Translations under genes and position numbers: made by a program | Part shown: one piece after another, positions 1 through 8,041 of the stretch | How positions within the stretch are numbered: the first letter of the stretch is position 1 | Layout of the letters: every line of letters begins with the position of its first letter | Assembly (NCBI RefSeq): GCF_000720255.1 | Contig: NZ_JOJE01000003.1 | Coordinates: 310,001-374,000 of the forward strand | Reading direction: 5' to 3' | Source: Streptomyces griseus subsp. griseus | GTDB lineage: Bacteria; Actinomycetota; Actinomycetes; Streptomycetales; Streptomycetaceae | Length of the DNA: 64,000 bases | The notes under the pieces: model-generated | Databases searched by the model: none | What the model was told of the DNA's origin: nothing | What the model saw: the letters and a program-made list of their open reading frames with translations, nothing else

Positions 1-1
1 G

Positions 2-325
2 GACCACGAACAGCTGCTGCCGCGGGGTCTGGCGACGGAGGGCCTGACCTTCAGCGTCCTGGAGCACGAGGGCACGCGGGTGGGCACCCTCTGGATGTCC
101 TTTCAGCAGGACCGGGCCTTCGTCTACGACGTCGAGACCGACGAGCCGTTCCGCGGCCGCGGCCACGGCCGCACCCTCATGCTGCTCGCCGAGGCCCAGG
201 CCCTGGCCGCCGGCAAGCGGGTCGTCGGCCTGAACGTCTTCGCGGGCAACACCCCGGCCGAGCGGCTCTACGAGTCCCTCGGCTACGTCCCGGTCGCGTA
301 CTCGATGTACAAGGACCTCCTGTGA
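2..325 (+). CDS. GNAT family N-acetyltransferase (C-terminal part)
   Basis: This is the 3' end of a gene that begins before the window; 107 residues are visible and the frame is open from the first bases. The acetyl-CoA binding signature of the GNAT fold is visible as FRGRGHGRTLM, matching the R/Q-x-x-G-x-G/A pattern. It is followed by a typical C-terminal half (LNVFAGNTPAERLYESLGY). GNAT enzymes move an acetyl group from acetyl-CoA to an amine; the substrate cannot be told from this fragment. The next gene is convergent, ending 83 bases downstream. Confidence 0.85.
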   Translation, partial: DHEQLLPRGLATEGLTFSVLEHEGTRVGTLWMSFQQDRAFVYDVETDEPFRGRGHGRTLMLLAEAQALAAGKRVVGLNVFAGNTPAERLYESLGYVPVAYSMYKDLL

Positions 326-331
326 CGCTGA

Positions 332-363
332 CTCGTGAGCTCGTGAGCTCGTGAGCTCCTGAG
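332..363. repeat. Four tandem copies of an 8-bp unit
   Basis: The unit CTCGTGAG is repeated three times, followed by one variant CTCCTGAG, directly between two convergent genes. Each unit is itself nearly palindromic (CTC..GAG). It may have grown by slippage; no function is evident. Confidence 0.8.
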
Positions 364-408
364 CGCGTCGAGGCCGAGGCCATCGGGTGGACGGTCGCCG
401 GGGCCGTC

Positions 409-942
409 TCACTCCTGTTCGGCGAGCAGCCGGTCCGCGATCCGCTCGATGCGCTCGCGCAGGCCCTCCTGGCTCTTGCCGCCGTCGAGACGCTCACCGT
501 CGATGACGTACGTCGGCGTACCGGTCACGCCGATCGCCTTGCCCTCGGCCTGGTCGGCGTCCACGATCAGGATGTGCCGCCCGTCGATCAGCGCGGTGTC
601 CAACTCCTCCGCGTCGAGGCCCAGTTCCCGGGCCACCTCGACCAGGAGGGGTTCCCCCTGACGGTCCAGCTCCTCCACCCGGTCGAGCACCGCCTCCACG
701 TACGACCACCCCTTGCCCTGCTCCGCGGCCTCCTCGGCGGCCTGCGCCGCGGCGAAGGCGTGCTTGTGCTTCTCCAGGGGAAAGTGCCGCAGCCGCAGCT
801 CCAGGCGGTCGCCGTAGCGCTCACGCAGCGCGCGGAGGTCGGCCAGGGCGCCACGGCAGTCCGGGCACTGGAGTTCGCACCAGACGTCGAGGACGGCGGT
901 AGGACGTGCGGGTTCGGATGCGGATGCGGGGGAGTCGCTCAT
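409..942 (-). CDS. DsbA-family thioredoxin-fold oxidoreductase
   Basis: A 177-residue protein with an N-terminal redox motif C-P-D-C at about residues 24-27 (ELQCPDCRGAL) and the cis-proline loop TGTPTYVI near residue 140, both hallmarks of the DsbA/FrnE thioredoxin fold. An all-helical insert sits between them. No signal peptide or membrane segment is seen, so it probably acts in the cytoplasm as a thiol-disulfide oxidoreductase or isomerase. The frame stays open upstream to 1278. I chose the ATG at 942 because a GGGAG ribosome site lies about nine bases ahead of it and the upstream frame lacks protein-like composition. Its redox partner is unknown. Confidence 0.85.
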   Translation of the reverse strand: MSDSPASASEPARPTAVLDVWCELQCPDCRGALADLRALRERYGDRLELRLRHFPLEKHKHAFAAAQAAEEAAEQGKGWSYVEAVLDRVEELDRQGEPLLVEVARELGLDAEELDTALIDGRHILIVDADQAEGKAIGVTGTPTYVIDGERLDGGKSQEGLRERIERIADRLLAEQE

Positions 943-1192
943 GACCACAGTCTCCCAGCCCCGCCCGGCCACCCCGACCCGGGCCGGGACGGCGTCACCG
1001 GGACCACGCACGATGATCTCCCGGGTGCCCCGAGGGGGCGTCGGGGGCGTACGACCCCGTGGCACCTGCGGAGGAGCCGACCCGGAGATCTCCCTGATGT
1101 CAGGCCGCAGCATGGCCCGCCGGGGCGCGGGAGGTGCAGGATGGAAGGGACGAAACGACGCCTGCCCGAACCGCGCCCGCCTGGAGGACCGG

Positions 1193-1636
1193 ATGATTGC
1201 CGAGACCGTCTGTTCCGCCGTCTCCGCCGCCGGCCTGGGCATCGCGGTGGTCACGGCCTGGCGCAAGCGTTTCCTCACGGCCGCTCGTATCGCGGCCTAC
1301 GCCCTCGTGCCGCTCGGCCTGGTGATGACCGGTGCCGTCGAGTGGGTCGCCGAAACGGCCTTCAGCCCCACGGCGTGGGCCGGATTCGTGGTGCTCGGCG
1401 GGGCCTGGGTGCTCTTCACGACCACCCGGGCAGTGGAGCGCCGCCGCGGCGGGACACGCCGGGAGCGCAGGACCGCCCGGGCCGAGGCCCGCGGCGATGC
1501 GGTGGCCCCGACGGCCTCCGCTCCCTCCCTGGGGCAGGGTTCCCGCCCGGCCGCCAGGCCCGCCACCGCACCTCGCGGCGACTCGGCGGACGACTTCAGC
1601 GACATCGAGGCCATTCTGAAGAAGCACGGCATATGA
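1193..1636 (+). CDS. Small two-helix membrane protein, conserved in Streptomyces
   Basis: A 147-residue protein with two predicted membrane helices (about residues 5-22 and 30-75, broken by a short loop). A basic linker rich in Arg and Ala follows, then an acidic C-terminal peptide ending DFSDIEAILKKHGI. The ATG at 1193 is preceded by GGAGG with good spacing. Similar proteins in streptomycetes are sometimes labelled cellulose synthase, but nothing here resembles a glycosyltransferase. The short conserved tail may be a protein-docking peptide. Function unknown. Confidence 0.75.
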   Translation: MIAETVCSAVSAAGLGIAVVTAWRKRFLTAARIAAYALVPLGLVMTGAVEWVAETAFSPTAWAGFVVLGGAWVLFTTTRAVERRRGGTRRERRTARAEARGDAVAPTASAPSLGQGSRPAARPATAPRGDSADDFSDIEAILKKHGI

Positions 1637-1788
1637 CGGTCGCACGACCGCTGAAACGACACAGAACGCCCTGACCCGTGCGGAAATGATCTCGGCCAGA
1701 CAGTCGACGCGCGGTTTCCGGCTCACTCGCGTTCATTCGGGGGTCCGGATCGCGTCGGCCCCGTCACCTGCGCCATCATCGCCGCGAG

Positions 1789-1941
1789 ATGCTGGACACG
1801 ACACAGAGCGATGCCGCGCCGCCTCAGGACGAGCCTCGCGGATGCCTTTTCGCCCTTTCCCAGCCACCGCTGATGATCTTCCTTGCGGTGATCGGGTGTC
1901 TGCTGCTCATCGCTTCGCTGCACGATCTGCTGTTGCTGTGA
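1789..1941 (+). CDS. Short single-helix membrane protein (50 aa)
   Basis: A 50-codon frame with an acidic, proline-containing head (about residues 1-18) and one strongly hydrophobic segment (residues 28-50, LMIFLAVIGCLLLIASL...). It ends at TGA 1939-1941. It fills an otherwise empty gap between the small membrane protein gene and the CGNR gene. The head-plus-helix organisation and the resemblance to short actinobacterial membrane proteins support a real gene. No strong ribosome site is seen ahead of the ATG, so the start and the gene itself are moderately uncertain. Confidence 0.5.
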   Translation: MLDTTQSDAAPPQDEPRGCLFALSQPPLMIFLAVIGCLLLIASLHDLLLL

Positions 1942-2038
1942 GCCCTACCCGCGGTCCCCGGCGCCACCCGCCGGGGCCGCGTCCACCTCAGACCTCAGGA
2001 AGACCCTCCGGACCATGGTCATCGCCCGAAGTGACGGC

Positions 2039-2599
2039 TCACCCCGCCGCCTCCTTGCGTCTCGCCCGGTAGGCGGCCACGTGCAGCCGGTTGCCGCAGG
2101 TGCGGCTGTCGCAGTACCGGCGTGAGCGGTTGCGCGAGAGGTCGACGAAGGCCCGTCGGCAGTCGGGGGCCTCGCAGCGCCGCAGTCGTTCCTGCTCGCC
2201 GGCCACCACGAAGAAGGCCAGCGCCATCCCGCAGTCGGCCGCCAGGTGGTCGGCGACCGACGCACCGGGCGCGAAGTAGTGCACATGCCAGTCGTAACCG
2301 TCGTGGTCCGTGAGCCGGGGGGTGGTGCCCGCGGCGGCGATCAGCTCGTTGATCACCGCGGCCGCGCTCCGGGGCTCCGGGGCCGCGAAGACCGTGGCGA
2401 ACCGCCCGCGGATCTTGCGCACCGCCGAGAGGTCGAACTCGGAGAGCACCCCGACGTCGCTGATGTCGTGGTTTCGTACGAACTCCGTGAGGGCGTCGAC
2501 ATCCGGCAGCCCCTCCGGGGTCGCGTCGTCCTCCGGGGCGGTGTTCACCAGATCCACCACGGCGTCGAGCGCGCACCGGGTGTCGTGGGTGATCAGCAC
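2039..2599 (-). CDS. CGNR zinc-finger / ABATE-domain putative transcriptional regulator
   Basis: A 186-residue protein. The N-terminal about 130 residues form an ABATE-type ligand-binding-like domain (ALDAVVDLVNT..., HVHYFAPGASVADHLA). The C-terminal end carries the CGNR zinc finger: CEAPDCRRAF, RYC, then CGNRLHVAAYRARRK, in which C-x4-C and C-x4-C pairs can bind zinc. The GTG at 2599 has AGGGAG six bases ahead of it. Proteins of this kind are thought to be DNA-binding regulators. The gene is downstream of, and co-oriented with, ssgB, but a strong hairpin lies between them. A second relative sits at 25705-26259. Confidence 0.88.
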   Translation of the reverse strand: MLITHDTRCALDAVVDLVNTAPEDDATPEGLPDVDALTEFVRNHDISDVGVLSEFDLSAVRKIRGRFATVFAAPEPRSAAAVINELIAAAGTTPRLTDHDGYDWHVHYFAPGASVADHLAADCGMALAFFVVAGEQERLRRCEAPDCRRAFVDLSRNRSRRYCDSRTCGNRLHVAAYRARRKEAAG

Positions 2600-2708
2600 G
2601 TTTCGCTCCCTGGCGTGAGGGTCGGGCGGGCGCCCGCCGATGCTGGCCGATGGTAATGGCTTCGCGCGCGGATCACCCTTCCGGCGGATCCCCGGTCCGC
2701 CCGAACGC

Positions 2709-2747
2709 CAGGCGCCGTCACCCGGTGTCTCACGGTGACGGCGCCTG
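2709..2747 (-). terminator. Hairpin terminator downstream of ssgB
   Basis: Perfect 14-bp inverted repeat (arms 2709-2722 and 2734-2747, 11-base loop), about 80 bases beyond the ssgB stop codon. It lacks a U-run, as is common in streptomycetes. Confidence 0.75.
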
Positions 2748-2825
2748 CGCATGCCGTATGCGGTTGTCCTGGCCCGAGCCGTCTCCCCGAGTGGACGGCG
2801 CCGGGCGGCTCAGAGAGGGCTCGGC

Positions 2826-3239
2826 CTAGCTTTCCGCCAGGATGTGCGAGAGCTCCTGATCCAGATCGAAGTGCCGGTGCTCCGTGCCGGGGGGCACGGC
2901 GGCGTCCGTCCGCTTCAGAAACGACTCCAGGGCCCGCGCCGGGGCCTCCAGGAGGGCCTCGCCCTCGGGGGAGCTCAGGGCGATGCACACGACGCCCTGG
3001 CCATGACTGCGCGACGGCCAGACGCGGACGTCGCCGGTGCCGGTGGGTCGGTGGAGGCCTTCGGCGAGGAGGTCGCGGGCGAACACCCACTCGACGGTCT
3101 CCTCGGCTCCGGTGTGGAAGGTGGCGTGCACGGCGTAGGGGTCGGCCGTGTCGTACCGCAGGCCTGCGGGGACAGGCAGGGAGGACTCGCTCGACACAAC
3201 GAGGCGCAGGTGCAGCTCGCAGCTGACCGTGGTGTTCAT
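2826..3239 (-). CDS. ssgB: SsgB, sporulation-specific cell division protein
   Basis: A 137-residue SsgA-like protein whose sequence (MNTTVSCELHLRLVV... to ...ELSHILAES) matches what I remember of S. coelicolor SsgB along its length. SsgB is cytoplasmic. With SsgA it localises FtsZ to future septum sites in aerial hyphae, so it is needed for sporulation septation; this is family knowledge. The ATG at 3239 gives the exact family length although the frame is open further upstream. S. coelicolor ssgB has been reported to depend on the stress sigma factor SigH, and a SigH-like promoter candidate lies at 3301-3324. Confidence 0.96.
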   Translation of the reverse strand: MNTTVSCELHLRLVVSSESSLPVPAGLRYDTADPYAVHATFHTGAEETVEWVFARDLLAEGLHRPTGTGDVRVWPSRSHGQGVVCIALSSPEGEALLEAPARALESFLKRTDAAVPPGTEHRHFDLDQELSHILAES

Positions 3240-3300
3240 AAGCGCCAGGGCCTTTCGCTCAGTGTGCGCTCGGGGATTCGCACGTCGGCGAAATCGACAT

Positions 3301-3324
3301 GCCACCTACGGTGCCGTTGTAAAC
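3301..3324 (-). promoter_or_regulatory. Candidate SigH-like promoter of ssgB
   Basis: On the minus strand GTTT (3321-3324) is followed, after 14 bases, by GGTGGC (3301-3306), about 60 bases ahead of the ssgB start. SigB/SigH-type promoters follow GTTT-N14-16-GGGTAT. The -35 and spacing fit; the -10 fits only in part. Confidence 0.35.
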
Positions 3325-3345
3325 CCCTCTGAGTGTTTTGCGTGT

Positions 3346-3384
3346 GTTTACGTAACTCTTCCGGCCGAGGGTTCGTGCCCTCGG
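3346..3384. promoter_or_regulatory. Two palindromes between ssgB and its divergent neighbour
   Basis: GTTTACGTAAC (3346-3356, core TTACGTAA palindromic) is followed by CCGAGGG-N6-CCCTCGG (3365-3384). Both sit in the 191-bp divergent intergenic region, so they are candidate regulator binding sites. The binding protein is unknown. Confidence 0.4.
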
Positions 3385-3430
3385 TACCGCCATTTCAGTG
3401 ACCGGTTTCTCTCCGGTAGGGTTTGGGTGT

Positions 3431-3889
3431 ATGAACACGGGGAGTAATGGGCCGGGCGAGGTGGTCGTGGCGGCGGACGAGACGAAGACCGACGGGGCGG
3501 CACACGAGGGCGAGCAGGGGCTCGGCTCCCGCGCGCCCGAGTTCATCAAGGCACGCCGCATGCTGCACCTCAGCTGGCAGGTCGGCGTCTTCGTCATCGG
3601 GCTCGCGGTGGTCGTCGCCGGCATCATCATGCTGCCACTGCCCGGGCCTGGCTGGATCGTGATCTTCGGCGGCATGGCGATCTGGGCGACCGAGTTCGTC
3701 TGGGCCCAGCTGGTGCTCCGCTGGACCAAGCGCAAGGTCACCGAGGCCGCCCAGCGGGCCCTCGACCCCAAGGTGCGGCGCCGCAACATCACACTGACCG
3801 CGATCGGGCTCGTGATCATCGCCGCCATCATCGGGTTCTACCTCTGGAAGTTCGGCCTCGTGATGCCCTGGAAGATCAAGGACCAGTGA
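3431..3889 (+). CDS. PGPGW-motif (TIGR02611-type) membrane protein
   Basis: A 152-residue protein with an acidic cytoplasmic head and a first membrane helix (about residues 48-68). The signature MLPLPGPGWIVIFGGMAIWATEF (PGPGW motif at about 71-75) follows, then a second helix and a third near the C terminus (about 128-145). Such proteins are common in actinobacteria, and the one next to ssgB is conserved in streptomycetes; no biochemical role is known. The ATG at 3431 was chosen over an upstream ATG at 3398 because a TAGGG site lies ahead of it. Confidence 0.85.
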   Translation: MNTGSNGPGEVVVAADETKTDGAAHEGEQGLGSRAPEFIKARRMLHLSWQVGVFVIGLAVVVAGIIMLPLPGPGWIVIFGGMAIWATEFVWAQLVLRWTKRKVTEAAQRALDPKVRRRNITLTAIGLVIIAAIIGFYLWKFGLVMPWKIKDQ

Positions 3890-3977
3890 TCCGCCGGCCG
3901 GGCGCGGGGGCCGTTCGTCGCTGGTCTGCCGTGGTCACGGCCACCGCCTGACATGGGGTAATGTTCTTCCTGCGTCC

Positions 3978-4049
3978 GGGCGATTAGCTCAGTGGGAGAG
4001 CGCTTCGTTCACACCGAAGAGGTCACTGGTTCGAACCCAGTATCGCCCA
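3978..4049 (+). tRNA. tRNA-Val (anticodon CAC), copy 1
   Basis: A complete 72-base cloverleaf without encoded CCA. The acceptor arms GGGCGAT/ATCGCCC pair fully, and the D stem is GCTC/GAGC. The anticodon stem CTTCG/CGAAG encloses loop TTCACAC with anticodon CAC (Val, GUG codons). The T arm is ACTGG-TTCGAAC-CCAGT. It is identical to the second copy at 18116-18187. Confidence 0.97.
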
Positions 4050-4055
4050 CCCGGA

Positions 4056-4093
4056 ACACCGGCCCACCTGCGAGACAGCAGGTGGGCCGGTGT
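4056..4093 (+). terminator. Hairpin terminator of tRNA-Val copy 1
   Basis: A perfect 16-bp stem (4056-4071 with 4078-4093) and a 6-base loop start seven bases after the tRNA, followed by TCGTTT. Confidence 0.85.
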
Positions 4094-4800
4094 CGTTTGC
4101 ACGAGCGGAGCAGGTGCCCGTATGCGGCGGTGGAGCGGTCGCTGATCGGGACGGACGCCGGTGCGAGCACGGTGGCGCGTTCGGGCTTTCCCCCGCCGGT
4201 TGCCGCCGAGGCCTGGGCCAGGTGCACCCGCCGTGTGCGAGAGCGACGCCGGGGCGTTGCCGCCCGCGGGCTCACGGCGCGGCGGAGAAGATGGGTAGAC
4301 GTTGCGCTCGGGGTGCTGGGCGCGGCCTGCGGTCAAGCCGACCGCGGCCGGCGGCGGCCCCGTCGCGATCTGGGCCTGGGCCGACCGGTCCCGTCCCGCA
4401 GTCGAGTCGCGCCCCCCGAGGCCCGGGCCGGCGCGTCCAGAGCGTCGCCGACAGCTCCCTCCCACCGCGCCGCGCACCGGGTTCCCGGGCTCAGTGTCAC
4501 CGCGCTCCACGCGACGCCCGGCGGAGGTCGGCGGTCGAGGCGCGGCCTCGGACGGCCGCACCCCAGCCGCCTCTGCCACCCCAGACACCTCATCCACACC
4601 CCCGTCACCGTTCGCCCCACCGGCCCCCAAGTCCCCATCCGGCAGGCGACTTTCGGCCGTAAGGCGAGATCCTTCACCGGCCGCCCCCGCGTTCGACCCA
4701 CCGGTCGCACTCCCTTCACCTGCGGCATTGGCCCGCCGGTCGAGGCGCCCCTCCCTGGCGCCCCGTCAAGTCGCCCACCCAGCGTCCAAGAAATTCCTGT
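4094..4800. other. Gene-free stretch after tRNA-Val copy 1
   Basis: About 700 bases without a convincing gene. Open frames on both strands are shadows of high G+C: their translations are Arg/Pro/Ala-rich, have no recognisable domain, and lack ribosome sites. One minus-strand frame runs through the tRNA and gives the well-known artefact peptide GDTGFEPVTSSV. Confidence 0.6.
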
Positions 4801-4808
4801 CCGAATCA

Positions 4809-4837
4809 TTGACGCACCCTCGAGCCCTCCGTAACTT
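4809..4837 (+). promoter_or_regulatory. Vegetative-type promoter of the sugar ABC operon
   Basis: TTGACG (4809-4814) and TAACTT (4832-4837) are separated by 17 bases, close to the HrdB consensus. Transcription should start near 4843, about 60 bases before the start codon and right at the palindromes described next. Confidence 0.65.
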
Positions 4838-4843
4838 GTGCCA

Positions 4844-4868
4844 GCAAGCGCTTACTTGAAACGATTCA
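4844..4868. promoter_or_regulatory. LacI/GalR-type operator candidates
   Basis: Two adjacent palindromic elements overlie the predicted transcription start. One is GCAAGCGCTTAC with perfect core AAGCGCTT (4846-4853); the other is TGAAACGATTCA (4857-4868). The central CG with flanking A/T is typical of LacI-family operators, which commonly control sugar ABC operons in actinobacteria. No LacI-family gene is encoded nearby, so any repressor acts in trans. Confidence 0.55.
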
Positions 4869-4901
4869 TGCAGGCGGCAACGCTGCGGGGAGGGTCCGAC
4901 T

Positions 4902-6191
4902 GTGGGAACCAGCAGGAAAGTTGAGAGGCGTACGATCCTGAAGGCGGCCAGTGCCACGGCGGCCACGCTCGGGCTGGCCGCGACGACGGGGTGCGGTGGG
5001 GACAGTGGCGGTTCCGGAGACGGAACGGTGACACTGCGTTACGCGTGGTGGGGCGGTGAGCCGCGCACCATCGCCATCAAGAAGACGATCGCGCTCTTCG
5101 AGAAGAAGTACCCGAAGATCAAGATCAAGCCTGAATTCACCGACTACGAGGCGTTCTGGGAGAAGTTCCAGACCCAGGCCTCCGGCGGGAATCCGCCGGA
5201 CGTTTTCCAGAATGCGGTCGGCTTCCTGCGCAAGTACGACAAGCGCGGTGTCCTGCTGGACCTCAAGCCGCAGGCGGACGCCGGGAATCTGAACCTGGAC
5301 AACTTCCGCAACGGCGTTCTGGCCAACGGTCAGGTCGACGGCAAGCAGATCGCCGTCCCGGTCGGCGCCAACACCATGGCGCTGGTCATCGACCTCAAGG
5401 CCTTCAAGAAGGCGGGCGTCGAGGCGAAGTTCGGCTGGACCTGGGACGAGTATTTCGACGCGCTCCAGACCATCCAGGACAAGCTGAAGATCGCCGGTGA
5501 CACCGGCTACTGCAGCATCATGTACCTCTACGACCTGTACCTGCGGCAGAACGGCAAGGCGTTCTTCACCGAGTCCGATCTCGGCTTCACCGAGGACGAC
5601 CTGACGCAGTGGTGGGCGGACGGCTACAAGCGCGTGAAGTCCGGGCTCATCGCCGACCCGAAGAAGATCGAGCAGGTCAAGCCCAAGTCCGGGCTCTCGG
5701 CAGGCCTCGCCGCCTCCGAGTTCACCTGGGACAACTTCTCCATCCGCTACGAGGGCGAGGGCGAGTCGGACTACGGGCTCGCGCCGATCCCCACCACGGA
5801 CGGCAAGCAGACCGGCCAGTACCTCGGCTCGCTGATGCTGAGCGCCTTCGCCGGGACCAAGCACCCCAAGGAAGCCGCCCAGTTCATCTCCTTCATGGTC
5901 CACGACCCCGAGGTCGGCAAGATCATGGGCTACGACCGCGGCATCCTCGCCACCACCGAGCAGTACGACGCGTTCAAGCCCACCGACCCCAACAACAAGG
6001 GTGTCGCGGCCTACGAGGACGAGGTCGCCAAGGCCGGTGTGCTCGGGAAGATCACCCCGCACCCGTCCGGCGCCGATGTCATCGAGGCGGCGTTCCTGCG
6101 TCTCGGCGGTGAGGTCACCCAGGGCAAGACCAAGCCGGCCGACGCCGCCAAGGCGCTGTTCAGCGAGGCCAAGGCCGCGTTCGCGGGCTGA
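4902..6191 (+). CDS. Extracellular solute-binding lipoprotein of a carbohydrate ABC transporter
   Basis: A 429-residue family-1 substrate-binding protein. The N terminus combines a twin-arginine-like motif (ERRTILK, residues 8-14) with a hydrophobic stretch and a lipobox ending at Cys31 (AATTGC), so it is probably Tat-exported and lipid-anchored outside the membrane. The mature part (LRYAWWGGEPRTIAI..., DVFQNAVGFLRKYDKRG) is typical of oligosaccharide binders. The GTG at 4902 has a GGGAGGG site seven bases upstream. It is the first gene of an operon with two permeases, a YesL-like protein and a putative lyase. No ATPase gene is present, so it probably uses a shared MsiK-type ATPase, as is known for streptomycete sugar transporters. 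Confidence 0.92.
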   Translation: MGTSRKVERRTILKAASATAATLGLAATTGCGGDSGGSGDGTVTLRYAWWGGEPRTIAIKKTIALFEKKYPKIKIKPEFTDYEAFWEKFQTQASGGNPPDVFQNAVGFLRKYDKRGVLLDLKPQADAGNLNLDNFRNGVLANGQVDGKQIAVPVGANTMALVIDLKAFKKAGVEAKFGWTWDEYFDALQTIQDKLKIAGDTGYCSIMYLYDLYLRQNGKAFFTESDLGFTEDDLTQWWADGYKRVKSGLIADPKKIEQVKPKSGLSAGLAASEFTWDNFSIRYEGEGESDYGLAPIPTTDGKQTGQYLGSLMLSAFAGTKHPKEAAQFISFMVHDPEVGKIMGYDRGILATTEQYDAFKPTDPNNKGVAAYEDEVAKAGVLGKITPHPSGADVIEAAFLRLGGEVTQGKTKPADAAKALFSEAKAAFAG

Positions 6192-6205
6192 GGGGACGTA
6201 CCACC

Positions 6206-7162
6206 ATGACGCTCGTCAAGGAAGCGCCCGCGCGCCCGGCCGGGAAGCGGTCCGCCGCTCCCGTCGCCGGGCGGCGCGGGCGGCGCCGCGAGAACCTCGC
6301 CGGCTACCTGTTCATGTCGCCGTGGATCGCGGGATTCCTGCTGCTCACGGCGGGGCCGATGATCGCGTCGCTGTACTACGCGTTCACCCGGTACAACCTG
6401 TTCACGCCGCCCGAGTGGGTCGGCTTCGACAACTTCACCACGATGTTCCAGGACCCGCGCTGGCAGAAGTCGGTGGAGGTCACGCTCAAGTACGTCGTCG
6501 TGGCCACTCCGCTGAAGCTGCTGCTCGCGCTCGGCGTCGCACTGCTGCTCGCGCAGCAGCGGCGCGGGCAGGGCCTGTACCGGGCCGCCTTCTACATGCC
6601 CTCGCTCATCGGCGCCAGCGTCTCCGTGGGCTTCGTGTGGCGGGCGCTGTTCTCGGACGACGCGATCGTGGACCGTACGCAGAAGATCTTCGGTGTCGAC
6701 GTGGGCGGCTGGATCGGCAACCCCGACTACGTCCTCTACTCCCTGGTGGCCCTGAGCATCTGGCAGTTCGGCGCGCCGATGGTCATCTTCCTGGCCGGCC
6801 TCAAGCAGGTCCCGCGGGAGCTGTACGAGGCGGCCGAGGTGGACGGCGCCGGCCCCCTGCGCAGGTTCTGGAACATCACCCTGCCGATGATCTCCCCGGT
6901 GCTCTTCTTCAACGTGCTGCTGGAGTCCATCCACGCGTTCCAGGTGTTCGGCTCCGCCTACGTCGTCTCCGACACCCGGTGCGGGCCCGCCGACGCCACC
7001 CTCGTCTACACCTGTTACCTCTACCAGAAGGGCTTCAAGGAGGCCCAGATGGGCTTCGCCTCCGCGATGGCCTGGTCGCTGGTGGTCGCGGTCGCGCTGG
7101 TCACGGCGGTCCTGTTCTGGTCGCAGAAGAAGTGGGTGCACTACGAGGAGGCCGCCAAGTGA
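6206..7162 (+). CDS. Carbohydrate ABC transporter permease (MalF/LplB type)
   Basis: A 318-residue integral membrane protein with six predicted helices. The cytoplasmic EAA loop (EAAEVDGAGPLRRFWNITLP, from about residue 208) docks the ATPase. The basic N-terminal tail (residues 10-29) precedes helix 1 (LFMSPWIAGFLLLTAG). It forms the channel with the next gene's product. The gene begins 14 bases after the binding-protein stop, and its own stop overlaps the next start, which indicates tight translational coupling. Confidence 0.93.
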   Translation: MTLVKEAPARPAGKRSAAPVAGRRGRRRENLAGYLFMSPWIAGFLLLTAGPMIASLYYAFTRYNLFTPPEWVGFDNFTTMFQDPRWQKSVEVTLKYVVVATPLKLLLALGVALLLAQQRRGQGLYRAAFYMPSLIGASVSVGFVWRALFSDDAIVDRTQKIFGVDVGGWIGNPDYVLYSLVALSIWQFGAPMVIFLAGLKQVPRELYEAAEVDGAGPLRRFWNITLPMISPVLFFNVLLESIHAFQVFGSAYVVSDTRCGPADATLVYTCYLYQKGFKEAQMGFASAMAWSLVVAVALVTAVLFWSQKKWVHYEEAAK

Positions 7163-8031
7163 CCACTGTCAGCACCCCTGCCGTGCGCACCGCCAACGAA
7201 CGGCGGCGCACCGGATCGATCGCCTGGCACGTGGGCGCGCTCGCCGTCCTGGCCGTCGTCCTGTACCCCGTGATCTGGGTCGTCGGTGCCGCGTTCAAGC
7301 CGAGCAAGGACATCATCGCCAGCATCGACCTGCTGCCGGCCAAGCCGGTCTGGGCGAACTTCTCCGGCCTCGCCGACGGCATCTCCGGCATCTCCATCAG
7401 CAGCTTCTTCCTGAACTCGCTGACGTACGCGGGCCTCGCCGTGGCCGGGGTCGTGATCTCCAGTTCGCTGACCGCGTACGCCTTCGCCAAGATCCGGTTC
7501 GCCGGGCGGAACCTGCTGTTCACGCTGATGATCGGCACGCTGCTGCTGCCGTACCACGTCCTGCTTATCCCGCAGTACGTGATGTTCCGCAAGCTGGAAC
7601 TCGTCGACACGCTGGTGCCGCTCGTCGCGGGCAAGTTCCTGGCCGCGGAGGCGTTCTTCGTCTTCCTGATGGTGCAGTTCATGCGGGGGCTGCCGCGCGA
7701 GCTGGACGAGGCCGCCAAGCTCGACGGCTGCGGACATCTGCGGACCTACTGGTCCATCGTCCTGCCGTTGTGCCGGCCGGCGCTCATCACCAGCGCCATC
7801 TTCACCTTCATCAACGCGTGGAACGACTTCATGGGGCCGTTGATCTACCTCAACACTCCCGAGAAGTACACCGTCTCGCTCGGCCTGATGATGTTCCGCG
7901 ACCAGGAGGGCATCTCCAACTACGGCAGCATGATCGCGATGTCGCTGGTGGCGCTGGTGCCGGTCATCGCCTTCTTCATGGCCTTCCAGCGCTACCTCAT
8001 CGACGGCATGGCGACGTCCGGACTGAAGTGA
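7159..8031 (+). CDS. Carbohydrate ABC transporter permease (MalG/LplC type)
   Basis: A 290-residue permease starting at a GTG that overlaps the preceding TGA (GTGA). It has six predicted helices and an EAA loop (LDEAAKLDGCGHLRTYWSIVLP). The periplasmic-side and C-terminal segments (INAWNDFMGPLIYL..., FQRYLIDGMATSGLK) are typical of MalG-like permeases. It is the second half of the membrane channel with the preceding gene. The long open frame ahead of it is a shadow of the two upstream genes. Confidence 0.93.
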   Translation: MTTVSTPAVRTANERRRTGSIAWHVGALAVLAVVLYPVIWVVGAAFKPSKDIIASIDLLPAKPVWANFSGLADGISGISISSFFLNSLTYAGLAVAGVVISSSLTAYAFAKIRFAGRNLLFTLMIGTLLLPYHVLLIPQYVMFRKLELVDTLVPLVAGKFLAAEAFFVFLMVQFMRGLPRELDEAAKLDGCGHLRTYWSIVLPLCRPALITSAIFTFINAWNDFMGPLIYLNTPEKYTVSLGLMMFRDQEGISNYGSMIAMSLVALVPVIAFFMAFQRYLIDGMATSGLK

Positions 8032-8041
8032 GGCGGTCAGC

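Noticed and set aside
4009..4275. Minus-strand open frame giving a peptide ending GDTGFEPVTSSV
   Set aside because: It is the antisense reading of the tRNA-Val gene, a well-known annotation artefact.
4302..4859. 185-codon plus-strand frame in the gap before the sugar operon
   Set aside because: Pro/Arg/Ala/Ser-rich translation without domain or ribosome site, and it would run through the promoter elements.
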